This document shows, in pieces, positions 17,547-25,869 of a stretch of DNA of 64,000 nt (the stretch's first letter is position 1; every line of letters begins with the position of its first letter). A program made the translations under genes and the position numbers. Where the stretch lies: positions 1 to 64,000 of the forward strand of contig MVRC01000011.1 of assembly GCA_002067865.1 (NCBI GenBank), given 5' to 3'. The notes beneath the pieces were generated by a model. That model saw nothing but the letters and a program-made list of their open reading frames with translations. It did no database searches and was not told where the DNA came from. The DNA comes from Methanomassiliicoccales archaeon PtaU1.Bin124 (GTDB taxonomy: Archaea; Thermoplasmatota; Thermoplasmata; Methanomassiliicoccales; UBA472).

Positions 17547-17564
17547 TTTTTTTAATGATTTTTT
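17547..17564 (+). terminator. T-rich terminator after the fpo/nuo-like operon
   Basis: Two T runs (17547-17553 and 17559-17564) about 30 bp after the nuoN stop, without a strong stem. Archaeal RNA polymerase terminates at such T tracts. Confidence 0.55.
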
Positions 17565-17596
17565 CTCCTTATTCCAGATCGATCCCTGCATGCCGG

Positions 17597-17606
17597 ATTA
17601 TTTAAG
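17597..17606 (+). promoter_or_regulatory. TATA-like element before the prenyltransferase gene
   Basis: ATTATTTAAG lies about 60 bp before ATG 17665, giving a leader of about 35 nt if used. A weaker AT-rich site (TTAAGTAGATATT) lies nearer the start. Confidence 0.4.
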
Positions 17607-17664
17607 CACAGGGGATGCTGGATATCAATAAGCGTTAAGTAGATATTCACCATATCGAGCGCCG

Positions 17665-18636
17665 ATGGTTCTGAGCTGGGACTCGCCTATCCGGCATGAG
17701 CTGGAGATGGTCGAGGCAGAGATGCAAAGGGGCGTATTCTCGGAACAGGCGATCCTCACCGAGATATCACTTTATGTCATCGGCTCCGGCGGAAAGCGCA
17801 TCAGGCCAGCAGTCACACTTCTATCGTTCCGCGCCAACGGCGGGGATGACAGCGAGATCTCGCGCATCATCAAGGTCGCCTCGGCCTTCGAGATGATCCA
17901 TGCGGCCACTCTCATCCATGACGACATCAACGACGCAGGGGAGTTGAGGCGGGGCAGGGAGGCCGCCTACAAGCGCTATGGGGTGCAGAAGGCGCTCATC
18001 GCAGGGGACTTCCTGTTCGTGCGCTCTTTCAGCCTGGGCGGGGCGTTCGACGAGAGGATCATCCAGATCGTCGCCGAGGCCATGACCGCCATCGCCGAGA
18101 GCGAGATCCTCCAGGCCATCCACGAGCTCGACCCCGACACCCGTCTGAAGGAATACATCAAGATCGTCATCGGCAAGACGGCCAAGCCGATCGAGGCCGG
18201 CGCAAGGGTCGGTGCATACCTGGCCAAGGCCCCGCTGCAGGCCATAGAGGACATGGGCGCCTACGGCCTCAACCTGGGCATCGCATTCCAGATAATCGAC
18301 GACATATTGGACGTCACCGGCAATGCCAGCACCCTGGGAAAACCGAGGGGTGTGGACTTCATGGACGGCAAGCCCAATCTGGTGCTGCTCGAGGCCATGG
18401 CGGACCCGACCATCGGTCCGGAGGTCAGGAGGCTATTCCTGAAGAAGGAGAAGACCCGGGCGGACCTGGATGCGGCATTGTCCTTCATAGCCACGTCGGA
18501 TGCCGTGGCCAAGGCGAAGGACATCGCCAAGGAGTACACCGCCAAGGCGGAACTGGCGCTGGCGAACCTGCCCGAATCGGACCACAAGCGTTCCATGAAG
18601 CAGCTGGCCGAGTCCCTCGTGGAGCGCAACACCTGA
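17665..18636 (+). CDS. Trans-polyprenyl diphosphate synthase (GGPP/FPP synthase family)
   Basis: A 323-residue E-prenyltransferase. It has the GSGGKRIRP substrate-binding region, a first aspartate motif LIHDDINDAGELRRGR (DDxxD) and a second, FQIIDDILDVTG. It condenses isopentenyl diphosphate with allylic diphosphates for membrane lipids or a quinone side chain. The residues before the first aspartate motif (EMIHAATL) have no bulky aromatics, compatible with a medium or long product; chain length cannot be fixed by eye. The geranylgeranyl reductase follows, favouring a role in archaeal lipid synthesis, though the preceding respiratory operon makes a quinone tail possible. Confidence 0.92.
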   Translation: MVLSWDSPIRHELEMVEAEMQRGVFSEQAILTEISLYVIGSGGKRIRPAVTLLSFRANGGDDSEISRIIKVASAFEMIHAATLIHDDINDAGELRRGREAAYKRYGVQKALIAGDFLFVRSFSLGGAFDERIIQIVAEAMTAIAESEILQAIHELDPDTRLKEYIKIVIGKTAKPIEAGARVGAYLAKAPLQAIEDMGAYGLNLGIAFQIIDDILDVTGNASTLGKPRGVDFMDGKPNLVLLEAMADPTIGPEVRRLFLKKEKTRADLDAALSFIATSDAVAKAKDIAKEYTAKAELALANLPESDHKRSMKQLAESLVERNT

Positions 18637-18670
18637 ACGAATTCATTTCATTCAAATCGGGGCGAGAGCA

Positions 18671-19762
18671 ATGGTAGAGCACATCAAGACCGATGTGGTC
18701 ATAATCGGTGCCGGGCCGGCCGGAAGCAGCACTGCAGAACACGCTGCACTGAACGGGGCCAATGTGGTAGTTTTGGAACGCCGCCCTGTCATCGGCGAGC
18801 CGGTGCGATGCGGCGAGTTCATGCCCAGCCTGGCCGAGATCAGGGCGATCTTCCCGAAGGCCCTGGACATCGACCCCGTGTTCGACATGCCGCAGGACCT
18901 GCACAGCCTGGAGACCACCCACATCCGCATCTACTCACCATCATTGCGCACCTGGGACGTGCCCTTCTCCGGTTACACGACCGACCGGAACCGTTTCGAC
19001 CAGCATCTGGCGAAGAAGGCGGAGAGGGCCGGGGCGAGTATCATCACCGGCGTACAGGCGAAGAGGGTCAGGGAAGGTCTGGTCATTGCCGATGGCCTCG
19101 AGGTCGAGGCCAAGGTCGTGGTCGGCGCCGATGGGCCGTTATCCTTGGTCGGCAAATCGCTCGGCTATGAACGCTCATCCGACCTCTGTCCGGCGGTGAC
19201 CGTACAGGTGAAGGGGGATTTCGAGCCGGTATCGGAGATGTACTTCGGTTCCGTAGCCCCAGGCGGCTATGCCTGGATCATCCCCAAGAAGGGCGGCGCC
19301 AACATCGGTCTGGGCGTGGCGAACCGCTTCGCCCGCATGACCGTGAACGAATATTTCCGCAAGTTCCTCGAGTTCAAGGGCATCAAGCCCGAAATGGACA
19401 TCTCCGGGAAGTTCGTCCCGATGTCCGGTCCCATCCATCACGCCACCAAGGAGCATTCGCTGCTCGTGGGCGACGCCGCCGGTCAGGTCATGGCCGTCAA
19501 TGGCGGCGGCATACCGATCTCGATGATGACCGGGCGGTTGGCCGGAAGGGCGGTCGCCATGCACGTCAAGAACGGTGCTCCGCTGAGCGATTACGAGGTC
19601 ATGTGCCGCCAGCAGATCTACAAACCCCTCTACACCGCCGTGCACACGAAATGGCTGGCCAACACCTGCTTCGGCAGCAAATGGCGCCTCGAGCAGGCCA
19701 TGCGGTTCCTGGGGCAGCGGCGCATCAACAAGCTGATCCGGTGCAAGCCGGTCCTGCCGTGA
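18671..19762 (+). CDS. Geranylgeranyl reductase family flavoprotein (archaeal lipid saturation)
   Basis: A 363-residue FAD enzyme starting with the dinucleotide motif DVVIIGAGPAGSSTAEHAA. It has the family's RCGEFMP region, a VVGADGPLS loop and GDAAGQVMAVNGGGI for FAD ribose binding. The family reduces the double bonds of geranylgeranyl chains in digeranylgeranylglycerophospholipids. It lies 34 bases after the prenyl synthase gene on the same strand. The C-terminal LIRCKPVLP lacks a membrane anchor. Specific substrate is inferred from the family. Confidence 0.88.
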   Translation: MVEHIKTDVVIIGAGPAGSSTAEHAALNGANVVVLERRPVIGEPVRCGEFMPSLAEIRAIFPKALDIDPVFDMPQDLHSLETTHIRIYSPSLRTWDVPFSGYTTDRNRFDQHLAKKAERAGASIITGVQAKRVREGLVIADGLEVEAKVVVGADGPLSLVGKSLGYERSSDLCPAVTVQVKGDFEPVSEMYFGSVAPGGYAWIIPKKGGANIGLGVANRFARMTVNEYFRKFLEFKGIKPEMDISGKFVPMSGPIHHATKEHSLLVGDAAGQVMAVNGGGIPISMMTGRLAGRAVAMHVKNGAPLSDYEVMCRQQIYKPLYTAVHTKWLANTCFGSKWRLEQAMRFLGQRRINKLIRCKPVLP

Positions 19763-21445
19763 TCATTTCCTGCGGCCGTTCCTGATCAGTCCCAGCAGCG
19801 CCCTCGGCGCGCTCTTGATCATGCTGCCGCCGGACCACTCCAGCTCTCCCTTCTGGCAGATGGTGGAGTCCATCAGTTCCTCTGAGCGGCGTTTCAACTG
19901 GGCGAACGCCTCGGTCTTGGCGCTCAGGTCGGTAATCTTCACGACCTCATCGATCTGGTGCATCATCTGCCTGGCCTGGTCCGTCCTTCCGAGGCGGTCC
20001 TTGAGCTCGTCCTCATTGATCTGGCCGCACTCGAACCTGACGCGGTTGAGGACGTCGGCGGCATCGTACGAGACGCTGGCGATGTCATCCCTGGTCATCC
20101 ATTTGGTCTCGTAGGAAAGGACGTACTTCCAGCTGGGGCTCAGAAGCCTGGCCCGATGCTCCTCCAGCGTCCTGGCCAGCGAGATATATCCCAGCTTGTC
20201 CGGTTCCTCGAAGGCCATGCTGCCCGGGTCCAGGAACGGGGCCAGGGGCGAGGTGAAGACGAACAGCCTCTTGTCGTTCCCGACCACCTCGTACAGGCGC
20301 TTGGCATATGCGGCGCTGTCCAGCGCGGACTGCTTCGTCTGCTGCGGCAGGCCGATCATGAAGAAGAGGTCGAACCGCTCCGAGCCGTGGTCGAGGGCGT
20401 GCCTGACCGATCGTTCCATGGAGGCGGTATCGAAGTTGCGGCCCAGCGCCCTGCGCACGACCTCGTCGTGAGAGTCAGGGGAGAACTCGATGGCGTAGGA
20501 ATCGAGGTTCTTCTGCGCGTCCCTGAAGAAATCCTCTGGGGCCGGCGTGAACAGCTCGAGGATGATCTTGTTCTTGACGCCCAGCTCGTTGATGCGCTTG
20601 TAGAACCTTTCCGCGTACTGCTTCCCGCCCTGCCTCAGGTCCCCGACCAGGAAGACCGGGGCCTTCAGGAACGATTCCACGTTGCTGATGTCCTCGGCCA
20701 CCTTCTCCGGGGAACGGAACGCCGGTCTGGAGCGCCCCAGGAAGTTCTTCATGGCGGCGCATGAGCCTCCGCATACGGCGCAGCGCACGGAACAGCCTCG
20801 TACGGTGAAAGCCACCGTCAACGGGTAACGGTCCCAGTCCTTGAACGGCTTGAACCCCTCCAGGTCGCGATGCCTTATGACCGACCTCACGATCCACCCA
20901 TAATCGATGTCCAGGTAGTCCAGGTCCTCAGGGACGAAGGTGAGCGGATTGACATGCACCCCGTCCTCATCCTTCCAGGTGAGGTTCTGCACGTGGCCCA
21001 GATCGCCCTTTCCCTCCAGGGCGTTGAAGAGCTCGACGATGGGCACCTCGGTGGAATCGCCGCGCAGCACCAGGTCGACCTGATCGTACTGCATGAGCTC
21101 CTGATGATAGTAAGATGAGCTGAACCCCCCGAACAGCACCTTGCTCTCTGGATGAAGCCGCTTGATGATCTTGGCGACCTCCAGCGAGCCTTGGGCGTGG
21201 GGCAGCCAGTGCAGGTCGATGCCGAAAACGTCGGCCTTCAGCCGGGAGAGGAGCTTATCCACGTCCAGCCTGGGGTCGTTCAGCATCATGCTGGCCAGGT
21301 TGATGATCCTGACCTTGTACCCCTGCTGGTGGAGCGCATTGGCCATGGTGGTGAAGCCGAAGGGATACATCTCGAAGACAGGAGTGGACGGCACCAGGTC
21401 GCTGACCGGCCCGTAGAAGAGGAACTCTTTTCTAAAATCGTACAC
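19763..21445 (-). CDS. B12-binding/radical SAM protein of the Ta0216 type
   Basis: The 560-residue product has an N-terminal cobalamin-binding-like domain (about 1-150) and a central radical SAM domain. The cluster motif TVRGCSVRCAVCGGSC has Cys-x3-Cys-x2-Cys. Overall it matches the archaeal family typified by Thermoplasma Ta0216, whose reaction is not known. The GTG at 21445 is the first standard start after a stop codon, but the frame continues upstream with ILIHAPS, the expected first beta strand. A CTG at 21469 may be the true start, or the start may be affected by a sequence error. A C-terminal helix-rich region follows. It is convergent with the reductase gene. Confidence 0.8.
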   Translation of the reverse strand: MYDFRKEFLFYGPVSDLVPSTPVFEMYPFGFTTMANALHQQGYKVRIINLASMMLNDPRLDVDKLLSRLKADVFGIDLHWLPHAQGSLEVAKIIKRLHPESKVLFGGFSSSYYHQELMQYDQVDLVLRGDSTEVPIVELFNALEGKGDLGHVQNLTWKDEDGVHVNPLTFVPEDLDYLDIDYGWIVRSVIRHRDLEGFKPFKDWDRYPLTVAFTVRGCSVRCAVCGGSCAAMKNFLGRSRPAFRSPEKVAEDISNVESFLKAPVFLVGDLRQGGKQYAERFYKRINELGVKNKIILELFTPAPEDFFRDAQKNLDSYAIEFSPDSHDEVVRRALGRNFDTASMERSVRHALDHGSERFDLFFMIGLPQQTKQSALDSAAYAKRLYEVVGNDKRLFVFTSPLAPFLDPGSMAFEEPDKLGYISLARTLEEHRARLLSPSWKYVLSYETKWMTRDDIASVSYDAADVLNRVRFECGQINEDELKDRLGRTDQARQMMHQIDEVVKITDLSAKTEAFAQLKRRSEELMDSTICQKGELEWSGGSMIKSAPRALLGLIRNGRRK

Positions 21446-21551
21446 GCTGGGCGCGTGGATAAGGATCAGGTCCTGCCTCGCCGTGTTATCACACCATCCG
21501 GATATGCGGAAAAAGACCTAGCCATATTTGAATGATGTCGCTTGCGGCCGC

Positions 21552-22334
21552 CTACTTGCCGAACCTGCGCTGCCGCTGCTGGAAGGAACGGATGGCGCGG
21601 AGGAAGTCTACCTTCCTGAATCCGGGCCAGTAGACATCGGTGAAGTACAATTCGGAATATGCCAGCTGCCAGAGCAGGAAGTTCGAGACCCTTTCCTCCC
21701 CGGACGTCCTCAGAATTAGGTCTGGGTCCGGAAAATCGGCCGTGTAGAGGTACTTGGAGAAATATTCCTCGTCGATCTGGTCCACCTGGATGGTGCCATC
21801 CTTCACTTCCTGGGCGATAACCTTGATGGCCTGGAGTATCTCCTGGCGGCTGCCATAGGCGATGGCGATGTTGTAGTAATAATCGCTATAATTCTCCGTG
21901 GCCTTCTGCGCCACCTGGATGGCATCCTGCACCCTCTGCGGCAGAAGCTCTGTCTGCCCTATGACGGTGAGCTTGATGTGGTACTTGTGAATGCGCTCGT
22001 CCTCGGCCAGGCGGAGGAAGTTGTGCTCGAAGAGGTCCATGAGGAAGTCGACCTCGTCCTTGTCCCTTTCCAGGTTCTCGGTGCTGAAGGCATAGACCGT
22101 CAGGACCTTGATGCCCAGTTCTAGGCACCACTCCATTAGCTCTTCCAGCTTCTCCTTGCCCTTCTCATGGCCCTCGGAGGCCTCCAGGCCGAACTCCCGG
22201 GCGAAGCGGCGGTTCCCGTCCATGATGATCGCCACATGATGCGGGATCTGGCCCTCCAGCACCTCCTTGTTGAGCTTCTTCTCATAGGTGTGGTAAGCCG
22301 TGTTCGCGATGACCTTGGAGATATCGTTCTTCAT
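21552..22334 (-). CDS. uppS: Cis-prenyltransferase (UppS-type polyprenyl diphosphate synthase)
   Basis: A 260-residue Z-prenyltransferase with the phosphate-binding motif HVAIIMDGNRRFAREFG (catalytic Asp in MDGNRR), YAFSTENLERDKDEVDFLM, and the C-terminal LILRTSGEERVSNFLLWQLAYSELYF. It makes the long-chain lipid carrier for glycan transfer. ATG 22334 is chosen because GGAGAG lies six bases upstream; an in-frame start at 22352 lies beyond that site. The sequence has about 30 residues before the catalytic domain, common in archaeal enzymes. The next gene on this strand is 47 bases upstream. Confidence 0.94.
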   Translation of the reverse strand: MKNDISKVIANTAYHTYEKKLNKEVLEGQIPHHVAIIMDGNRRFAREFGLEASEGHEKGKEKLEELMEWCLELGIKVLTVYAFSTENLERDKDEVDFLMDLFEHNFLRLAEDERIHKYHIKLTVIGQTELLPQRVQDAIQVAQKATENYSDYYYNIAIAYGSRQEILQAIKVIAQEVKDGTIQVDQIDEEYFSKYLYTADFPDPDLILRTSGEERVSNFLLWQLAYSELYFTDVYWPGFRKVDFLRAIRSFQQRQRRFGK

Positions 22335-22380
22335 GAAAGGCTCTCCAGACAAGTACGCCGTACGGGCTAAATGCTTTTCC

Positions 22381-23328
22381 TCAGAAGTCTTCGGGCAGAC
22401 CGGCCGCCTTCAGGCCCATGTCGAAGCATCCTATTCCTGCCACAGCGCCGATGGTTCCGCGGGAGCCAGTCACTTCTATCAGCCGGACGCCGTTGCGATC
22501 GGCCACCTCCTTCGCCTGCTCCTTCTTGAATATGACCGACTTGGCCTGCAGTCCGTACTCGGCCACCTCCTTCGGGACCTTCAGGCCGATGAAGACGGCC
22601 AACGTGGTCTGCTGCGAGAAGGTCTCCTTGCGCAGCCTTTCCACGAAGAAATCGATCAATCTCTGCACGTCCTTCTCCGCCACCGCGAACGAGACGCCGA
22701 CCGAAACGCAGTTGGTGGTCTTCTCAGGCACGTTCGGGTTCAATTGGACGATCTTATGCTCCAGCATGTGGCCGATGTCGCAGGCCCTGGCGATGCGCAG
22801 CATGAGGGCCCAGGACGCGCCCTTTTCCTTGGTGTCCGTGTCATCGACCGCCAGTATGACCCTGACCAGCTTCGGGGTGACGATGGTCACTTCGATGCGG
22901 TGGGCGCCTCCCACCTTGGCATCATCTGGATAGATCGCCTCGATGGTCCCCGGTCCCTGCGGCAGACAGGCCCCGATGCCCACGCTGGCCCCGGCCAATC
23001 CCACCCAGGTGGTCCTGACCGTGTCGCCGTCGACCCTCAGCGCCTTCAAACCCTGGCCGCCCAGGTCCTTGGACGCCGGGCCGAAGCGGACCTCCTCCTC
23101 TCCGATCCTGGCGTTCATGATGAGCGTCGTGCCCTCGACCTTGATGTCCTGAAGGACCCCCTTGGCACGGGTGCGGTTGACCGCGTCCCATTCCACCGGC
23201 CCCTTCGCAGAACATTCCTCGATGATCTGGGCCACGCCGTTCTTCTCATCGACCATGGTGTAGACGCCGCGGCAGAATAGCTTGCCATACTTCTGTTGGA
23301 CGTCATCGGGTTTTAGGATTGTCGCCAT
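22381..23328 (-). CDS. Probable methanogenesis marker protein 11 homologue (TiaS-like domain)
   Basis: A 315-residue soluble protein. The central motif ILAVDDTDTKEKGASWALM is the phosphate-binding-like DDTD motif shared with the tRNA-Ile2 agmatinylcytidine synthetase family, and the following HKIVQLNPNVPEKTTNCVSVGV stretch is as I recall it from methanogenesis marker 11. The C-terminus is rich in glycines (TGSRGTIGAVAGIGCFDMG). Marker proteins are almost always in methanogens, and their functions are not known. Nothing else specific to methanogenesis is visible here. It could instead be a distant TiaS relative; a profile search would decide. Confidence 0.7.
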   Translation of the reverse strand: MATILKPDDVQQKYGKLFCRGVYTMVDEKNGVAQIIEECSAKGPVEWDAVNRTRAKGVLQDIKVEGTTLIMNARIGEEEVRFGPASKDLGGQGLKALRVDGDTVRTTWVGLAGASVGIGACLPQGPGTIEAIYPDDAKVGGAHRIEVTIVTPKLVRVILAVDDTDTKEKGASWALMLRIARACDIGHMLEHKIVQLNPNVPEKTTNCVSVGVSFAVAEKDVQRLIDFFVERLRKETFSQQTTLAVFIGLKVPKEVAEYGLQAKSVIFKKEQAKEVADRNGVRLIEVTGSRGTIGAVAGIGCFDMGLKAAGLPEDF

Positions 23329-23373
23329 CCGGTTACCATCCAGTTGAATGAGCGATGATTACATACGCTTTCA

Positions 23374-24222
23374 TTATCTTTTTGCCGAAACGAACCGGCC
23401 TGGGAGATCGGAAGCGTCCATCGCCTTCAGCGTCTCTCCTCCATCATCATAGACCAGGAACTTGCCCTTGAGTCCTAGTATCTTTCCCTTATGCTTCCCA
23501 GGCGCGTCGATCAGCTTGTACTCCCTGCCTTCCGGCGCATGGAGCGGATACCCATCGAGCATGAGCAGCGGTTCATTCAAAAGTTCCATCCGGTGCTCCA
23601 ATGTTTCCTGGAACGCACGATACAACTGCTCCAGCCTATCCGCGCGGGGGTGGGACGTCAGCAGTCTGACCGCCTTGTACTTCCTCACATACTGGGTCAG
23701 CCTCAGCCTTTCAGACGTGTCCTGTTCCGCCCTTCTCGCCAGCAGTCTGTTCGGAAAGCGGGCCAGCGGCACGATCGCGTCCGCCCCCTGCTCGATGCCT
23801 CTCTCCTTCAGCCGGCGGGAGGTCGTCATGCCGATCTTCCCCGTCTCGCCAAAGAATGCCAGGTAGACGGTGTGCTCCCTGCTGCAGATGGGCGAATCGC
23901 ACCGCCCGCCCTCGCATTGGGGCTCGAAGACGCAGTCCTGCCTTCCGATCCAGGTGGACGAGCATCGGGAGCATTGATCGAAACGGCGCACGGGCATGGC
24001 CTCGGGGCAGCGGTGGTAGCCGTCCTCGCCGAAGGAGCCGACGCACCGTTTGTTCTCCGAGACGGTCCAATCGATCTCACCGCCCAGGTCCATGTTCGCC
24101 ACCTCCCCCTTGTGATCGCAGAGCATGACCATGGGCTGGAAGTCCTCCCACCCGAAGTGGATAACGTGCTTCCCTCCGCCTTGTTCTCCAGAGCGGAGCA
24201 GGGTATCGGCCCGGACGAACAT
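23374..24222 (-). CDS. DUF2797 family protein (GIY-YIG-like)
   Basis: A 282-residue protein with a cysteine-rich centre (RCVGS, CSRCSSTWIGRQDCVFEPQCEGGRC). This is followed by a GIY-YIG-like stretch, HTVYLAFFGETGKIGMTTSRRLKERGIEQGAD. The combination is typical of DUF2797, a family found in archaea and actinobacteria with no defined function; a nuclease-like fold with a zinc site has been suggested by resemblance only. It is a single minus-strand gene divergent from a small membrane protein. Confidence 0.78.
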   Translation of the reverse strand: MFVRADTLLRSGEQGGGKHVIHFGWEDFQPMVMLCDHKGEVANMDLGGEIDWTVSENKRCVGSFGEDGYHRCPEAMPVRRFDQCSRCSSTWIGRQDCVFEPQCEGGRCDSPICSREHTVYLAFFGETGKIGMTTSRRLKERGIEQGADAIVPLARFPNRLLARRAEQDTSERLRLTQYVRKYKAVRLLTSHPRADRLEQLYRAFQETLEHRMELLNEPLLMLDGYPLHAPEGREYKLIDAPGKHKGKILGLKGKFLVYDDGGETLKAMDASDLPGRFVSAKR

Positions 24223-24332
24223 CAGAGGTCGGTTAGCGCTCTGCCTTATTCATCCTTTGCTCGGGCGGAACGAAACTGCCGGGATATCTGGATGGTCCGA
24301 TCGAGAATGATTATCAATATAGGTCCGCTTCG

Positions 24333-24347
24333 ATTAAAATTTAAATA
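24333..24347 (+). promoter_or_regulatory. TATA element before the small membrane protein gene
   Basis: ATTAAAATTTAAATA overlaps the first possible ATG (24347). With about 26 bp to transcription start, the message would begin near 24368, so the ATG at 24380 is the better start. Confidence 0.5.
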
Positions 24348-24379
24348 TGAATAATCTCTTGTTGGAATCGTCGATAGCA

Positions 24380-24634
24380 ATGAGCATAGCGATAGTTACC
24401 ACCACATCGTCCACCGCGGTCAGCCTGACCACGGCCATCGGTATCGGCGTAGGTGGAGCGCTCATCGCCATCCTTCTCGTGATGTTGCTGTCATCCCGCG
24501 AGCTCATCACCGCCTCCTCAAAGCGTTCCAGGAGCATCATGGCCATGCTGGACGCGGTCATCATCCCGCTTCTAGTGGTCTTCGCCCTGACCATCGTCTT
24601 CCAGGTGATGGAGATCGTAGCACCGATAGCATGA
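24380..24634 (+). CDS. Small two-helix membrane protein, unknown function
   Basis: An 84-residue hydrophobic protein with two likely transmembrane helices (about 14-37 and 60-80) joined by a short loop containing a basic stretch (SSKRSRS). I do not recognise a family. The start at 24380 is chosen from the TATA position; an in-frame ATG at 24347 lies within that element. Confidence 0.6.
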   Translation: MSIAIVTTTSSTAVSLTTAIGIGVGGALIAILLVMLLSSRELITASSKRSRSIMAMLDAVIIPLLVVFALTIVFQVMEIVAPIA

Positions 24635-24690
24635 CGATTCTCATGAAACAAGGACCGTAGCGCGAGCTATGTCCATCCGGAGTGGGGTCT

Positions 24691-25116
24691 ATGGAAGTTC
24701 CAGATTGGATCGAGGATGAGGGGATCAGGAGGAAGCTGAACGGCATCTTCCACGCGCCGTTCGCTGAGCTGCTGGGCATGGAGACGGTCAGCATGACCCC
24801 CGACGGCGAGGCCAGGGTCCGCATGGACATCAAGGGCATGGAGAACGCCATCGGCAACGCCCACGGCGGGGCGGTTTTCGCATTGGCCGATCAGGCGCTG
24901 GCCATCTCGGCCAACATGGGCGATAGCAGCCAGGTCGCCATGACCTGCAGCATCTCTTATATCAGGCCGGTCCGAGGGGTCGTCGAGGCGGTCGCAAAAA
25001 AGGTCGCAGAGACCAACAGCACCGCCGTCTACGACGTCAAGGTCGTGCAGGGAGAAGAGGTCCTGGCCAGCTTCCAGGCCACCACTTACAAGATAAAGAA
25101 GAAGATCGATTGGTGA
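24691..25116 (+). CDS. PaaI-type hotdog thioesterase
   Basis: A 141-residue hotdog-fold protein. The signature is NAHGGAVFALADQALAISANM, where the HGG loop and the acidic residue form the active site of PaaI/4HBT thioesterases. It hydrolyses an acyl-CoA of unknown identity. ATG 24691 follows a GGAG site by eight bases; an in-frame GTG nine bases upstream overlaps that site. It is convergent with kptA. Confidence 0.88.
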   Translation: MEVPDWIEDEGIRRKLNGIFHAPFAELLGMETVSMTPDGEARVRMDIKGMENAIGNAHGGAVFALADQALAISANMGDSSQVAMTCSISYIRPVRGVVEAVAKKVAETNSTAVYDVKVVQGEEVLASFQATTYKIKKKIDW

Positions 25117-25123
25117 GGAACGT

Positions 25124-25789
25124 TCATCCTTCCTGGATGAACTCCTCTTCGCAGGGCTCCTCGGCGCGCGACAGGTACTCTGCCGGCATCTCCGGGGCGA
25201 GGAAGACGGTCCTTCCTGCCTGCTGGATGACGATACCGCTCTCGATGGCGGCCGCGGCGTCGATCTCCAGGATGATCGGCTGCTCCGTGCGCACCTTGCC
25301 GGCGTTCACGGCGTCCTGATATGTCTTGGAGAGGTGCACCATCTTCCTGTCCGAGGGCTTGAGGCCGGTCTCGAGGACGATGTCAGCCTCCTCTTGGGTG
25401 GTCGGATAGTAAAGCCTGTCCGGGATGTTCTCGGTGGGCAGCCTGAGGTTCAGCTCGATGGAATGGCCGTATGTGGCCCTGATCAGGTTGTTGCTGACCT
25501 GGTACCTGCCCTTCGGGTCCGTCTCGATGATGGCGATGATGTGGTGCGGGCGGATCCAATGGTTGCGCCTGCTCTGGCTCTTCAACGCGGCCACGAACGC
25601 GCGGATGTCGACGAATCCCTGGTCGTCCATCTCCAGGCCGAACTTCTCAGGGAAGTGGCGCAGGACACCGGCCATGGTGCGGCCTATCTGCTCCAGTTCC
25701 TGGTCGTTCATGAGGAACTTGCCCTCCTCCCCGCATACCGGGCACTGGTCGCCACGGTAATAGCCATGTTCACTGCATTCGCGCAACAT
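25124..25789 (-). CDS. kptA: RNA 2'-phosphotransferase Tpt1/KptA with N-terminal zinc motif
   Basis: A 221-residue protein. The first 30 residues hold a zinc motif, CSEHGYYRGDQCPVC, seen in archaeal KptA. The catalytic domain has FVDIRAFVAAL, ATYGHSIELN (the RxxHG-like region for NAD binding) and LYYPTTQEEADIVLETGLKP. The family removes 2'-phosphates from RNA using NAD+, or ADP-ribosylates phosphorylated ends. A TATA-like CTTAAAGTATGG lies about 30 bp upstream of 25789. Confidence 0.9.
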   Translation of the reverse strand: MLRECSEHGYYRGDQCPVCGEEGKFLMNDQELEQIGRTMAGVLRHFPEKFGLEMDDQGFVDIRAFVAALKSQSRRNHWIRPHHIIAIIETDPKGRYQVSNNLIRATYGHSIELNLRLPTENIPDRLYYPTTQEEADIVLETGLKPSDRKMVHLSKTYQDAVNAGKVRTEQPIILEIDAAAAIESGIVIQQAGRTVFLAPEMPAEYLSRAEEPCEEEFIQEG

Positions 25790-25869
25790 TTACGTCGAGC
25801 GGAACAGCGTGACCATACTTTAAGACTTCGCAGAACGGCGTTACCTCATGGAAAACCAATGGTCCGGGC

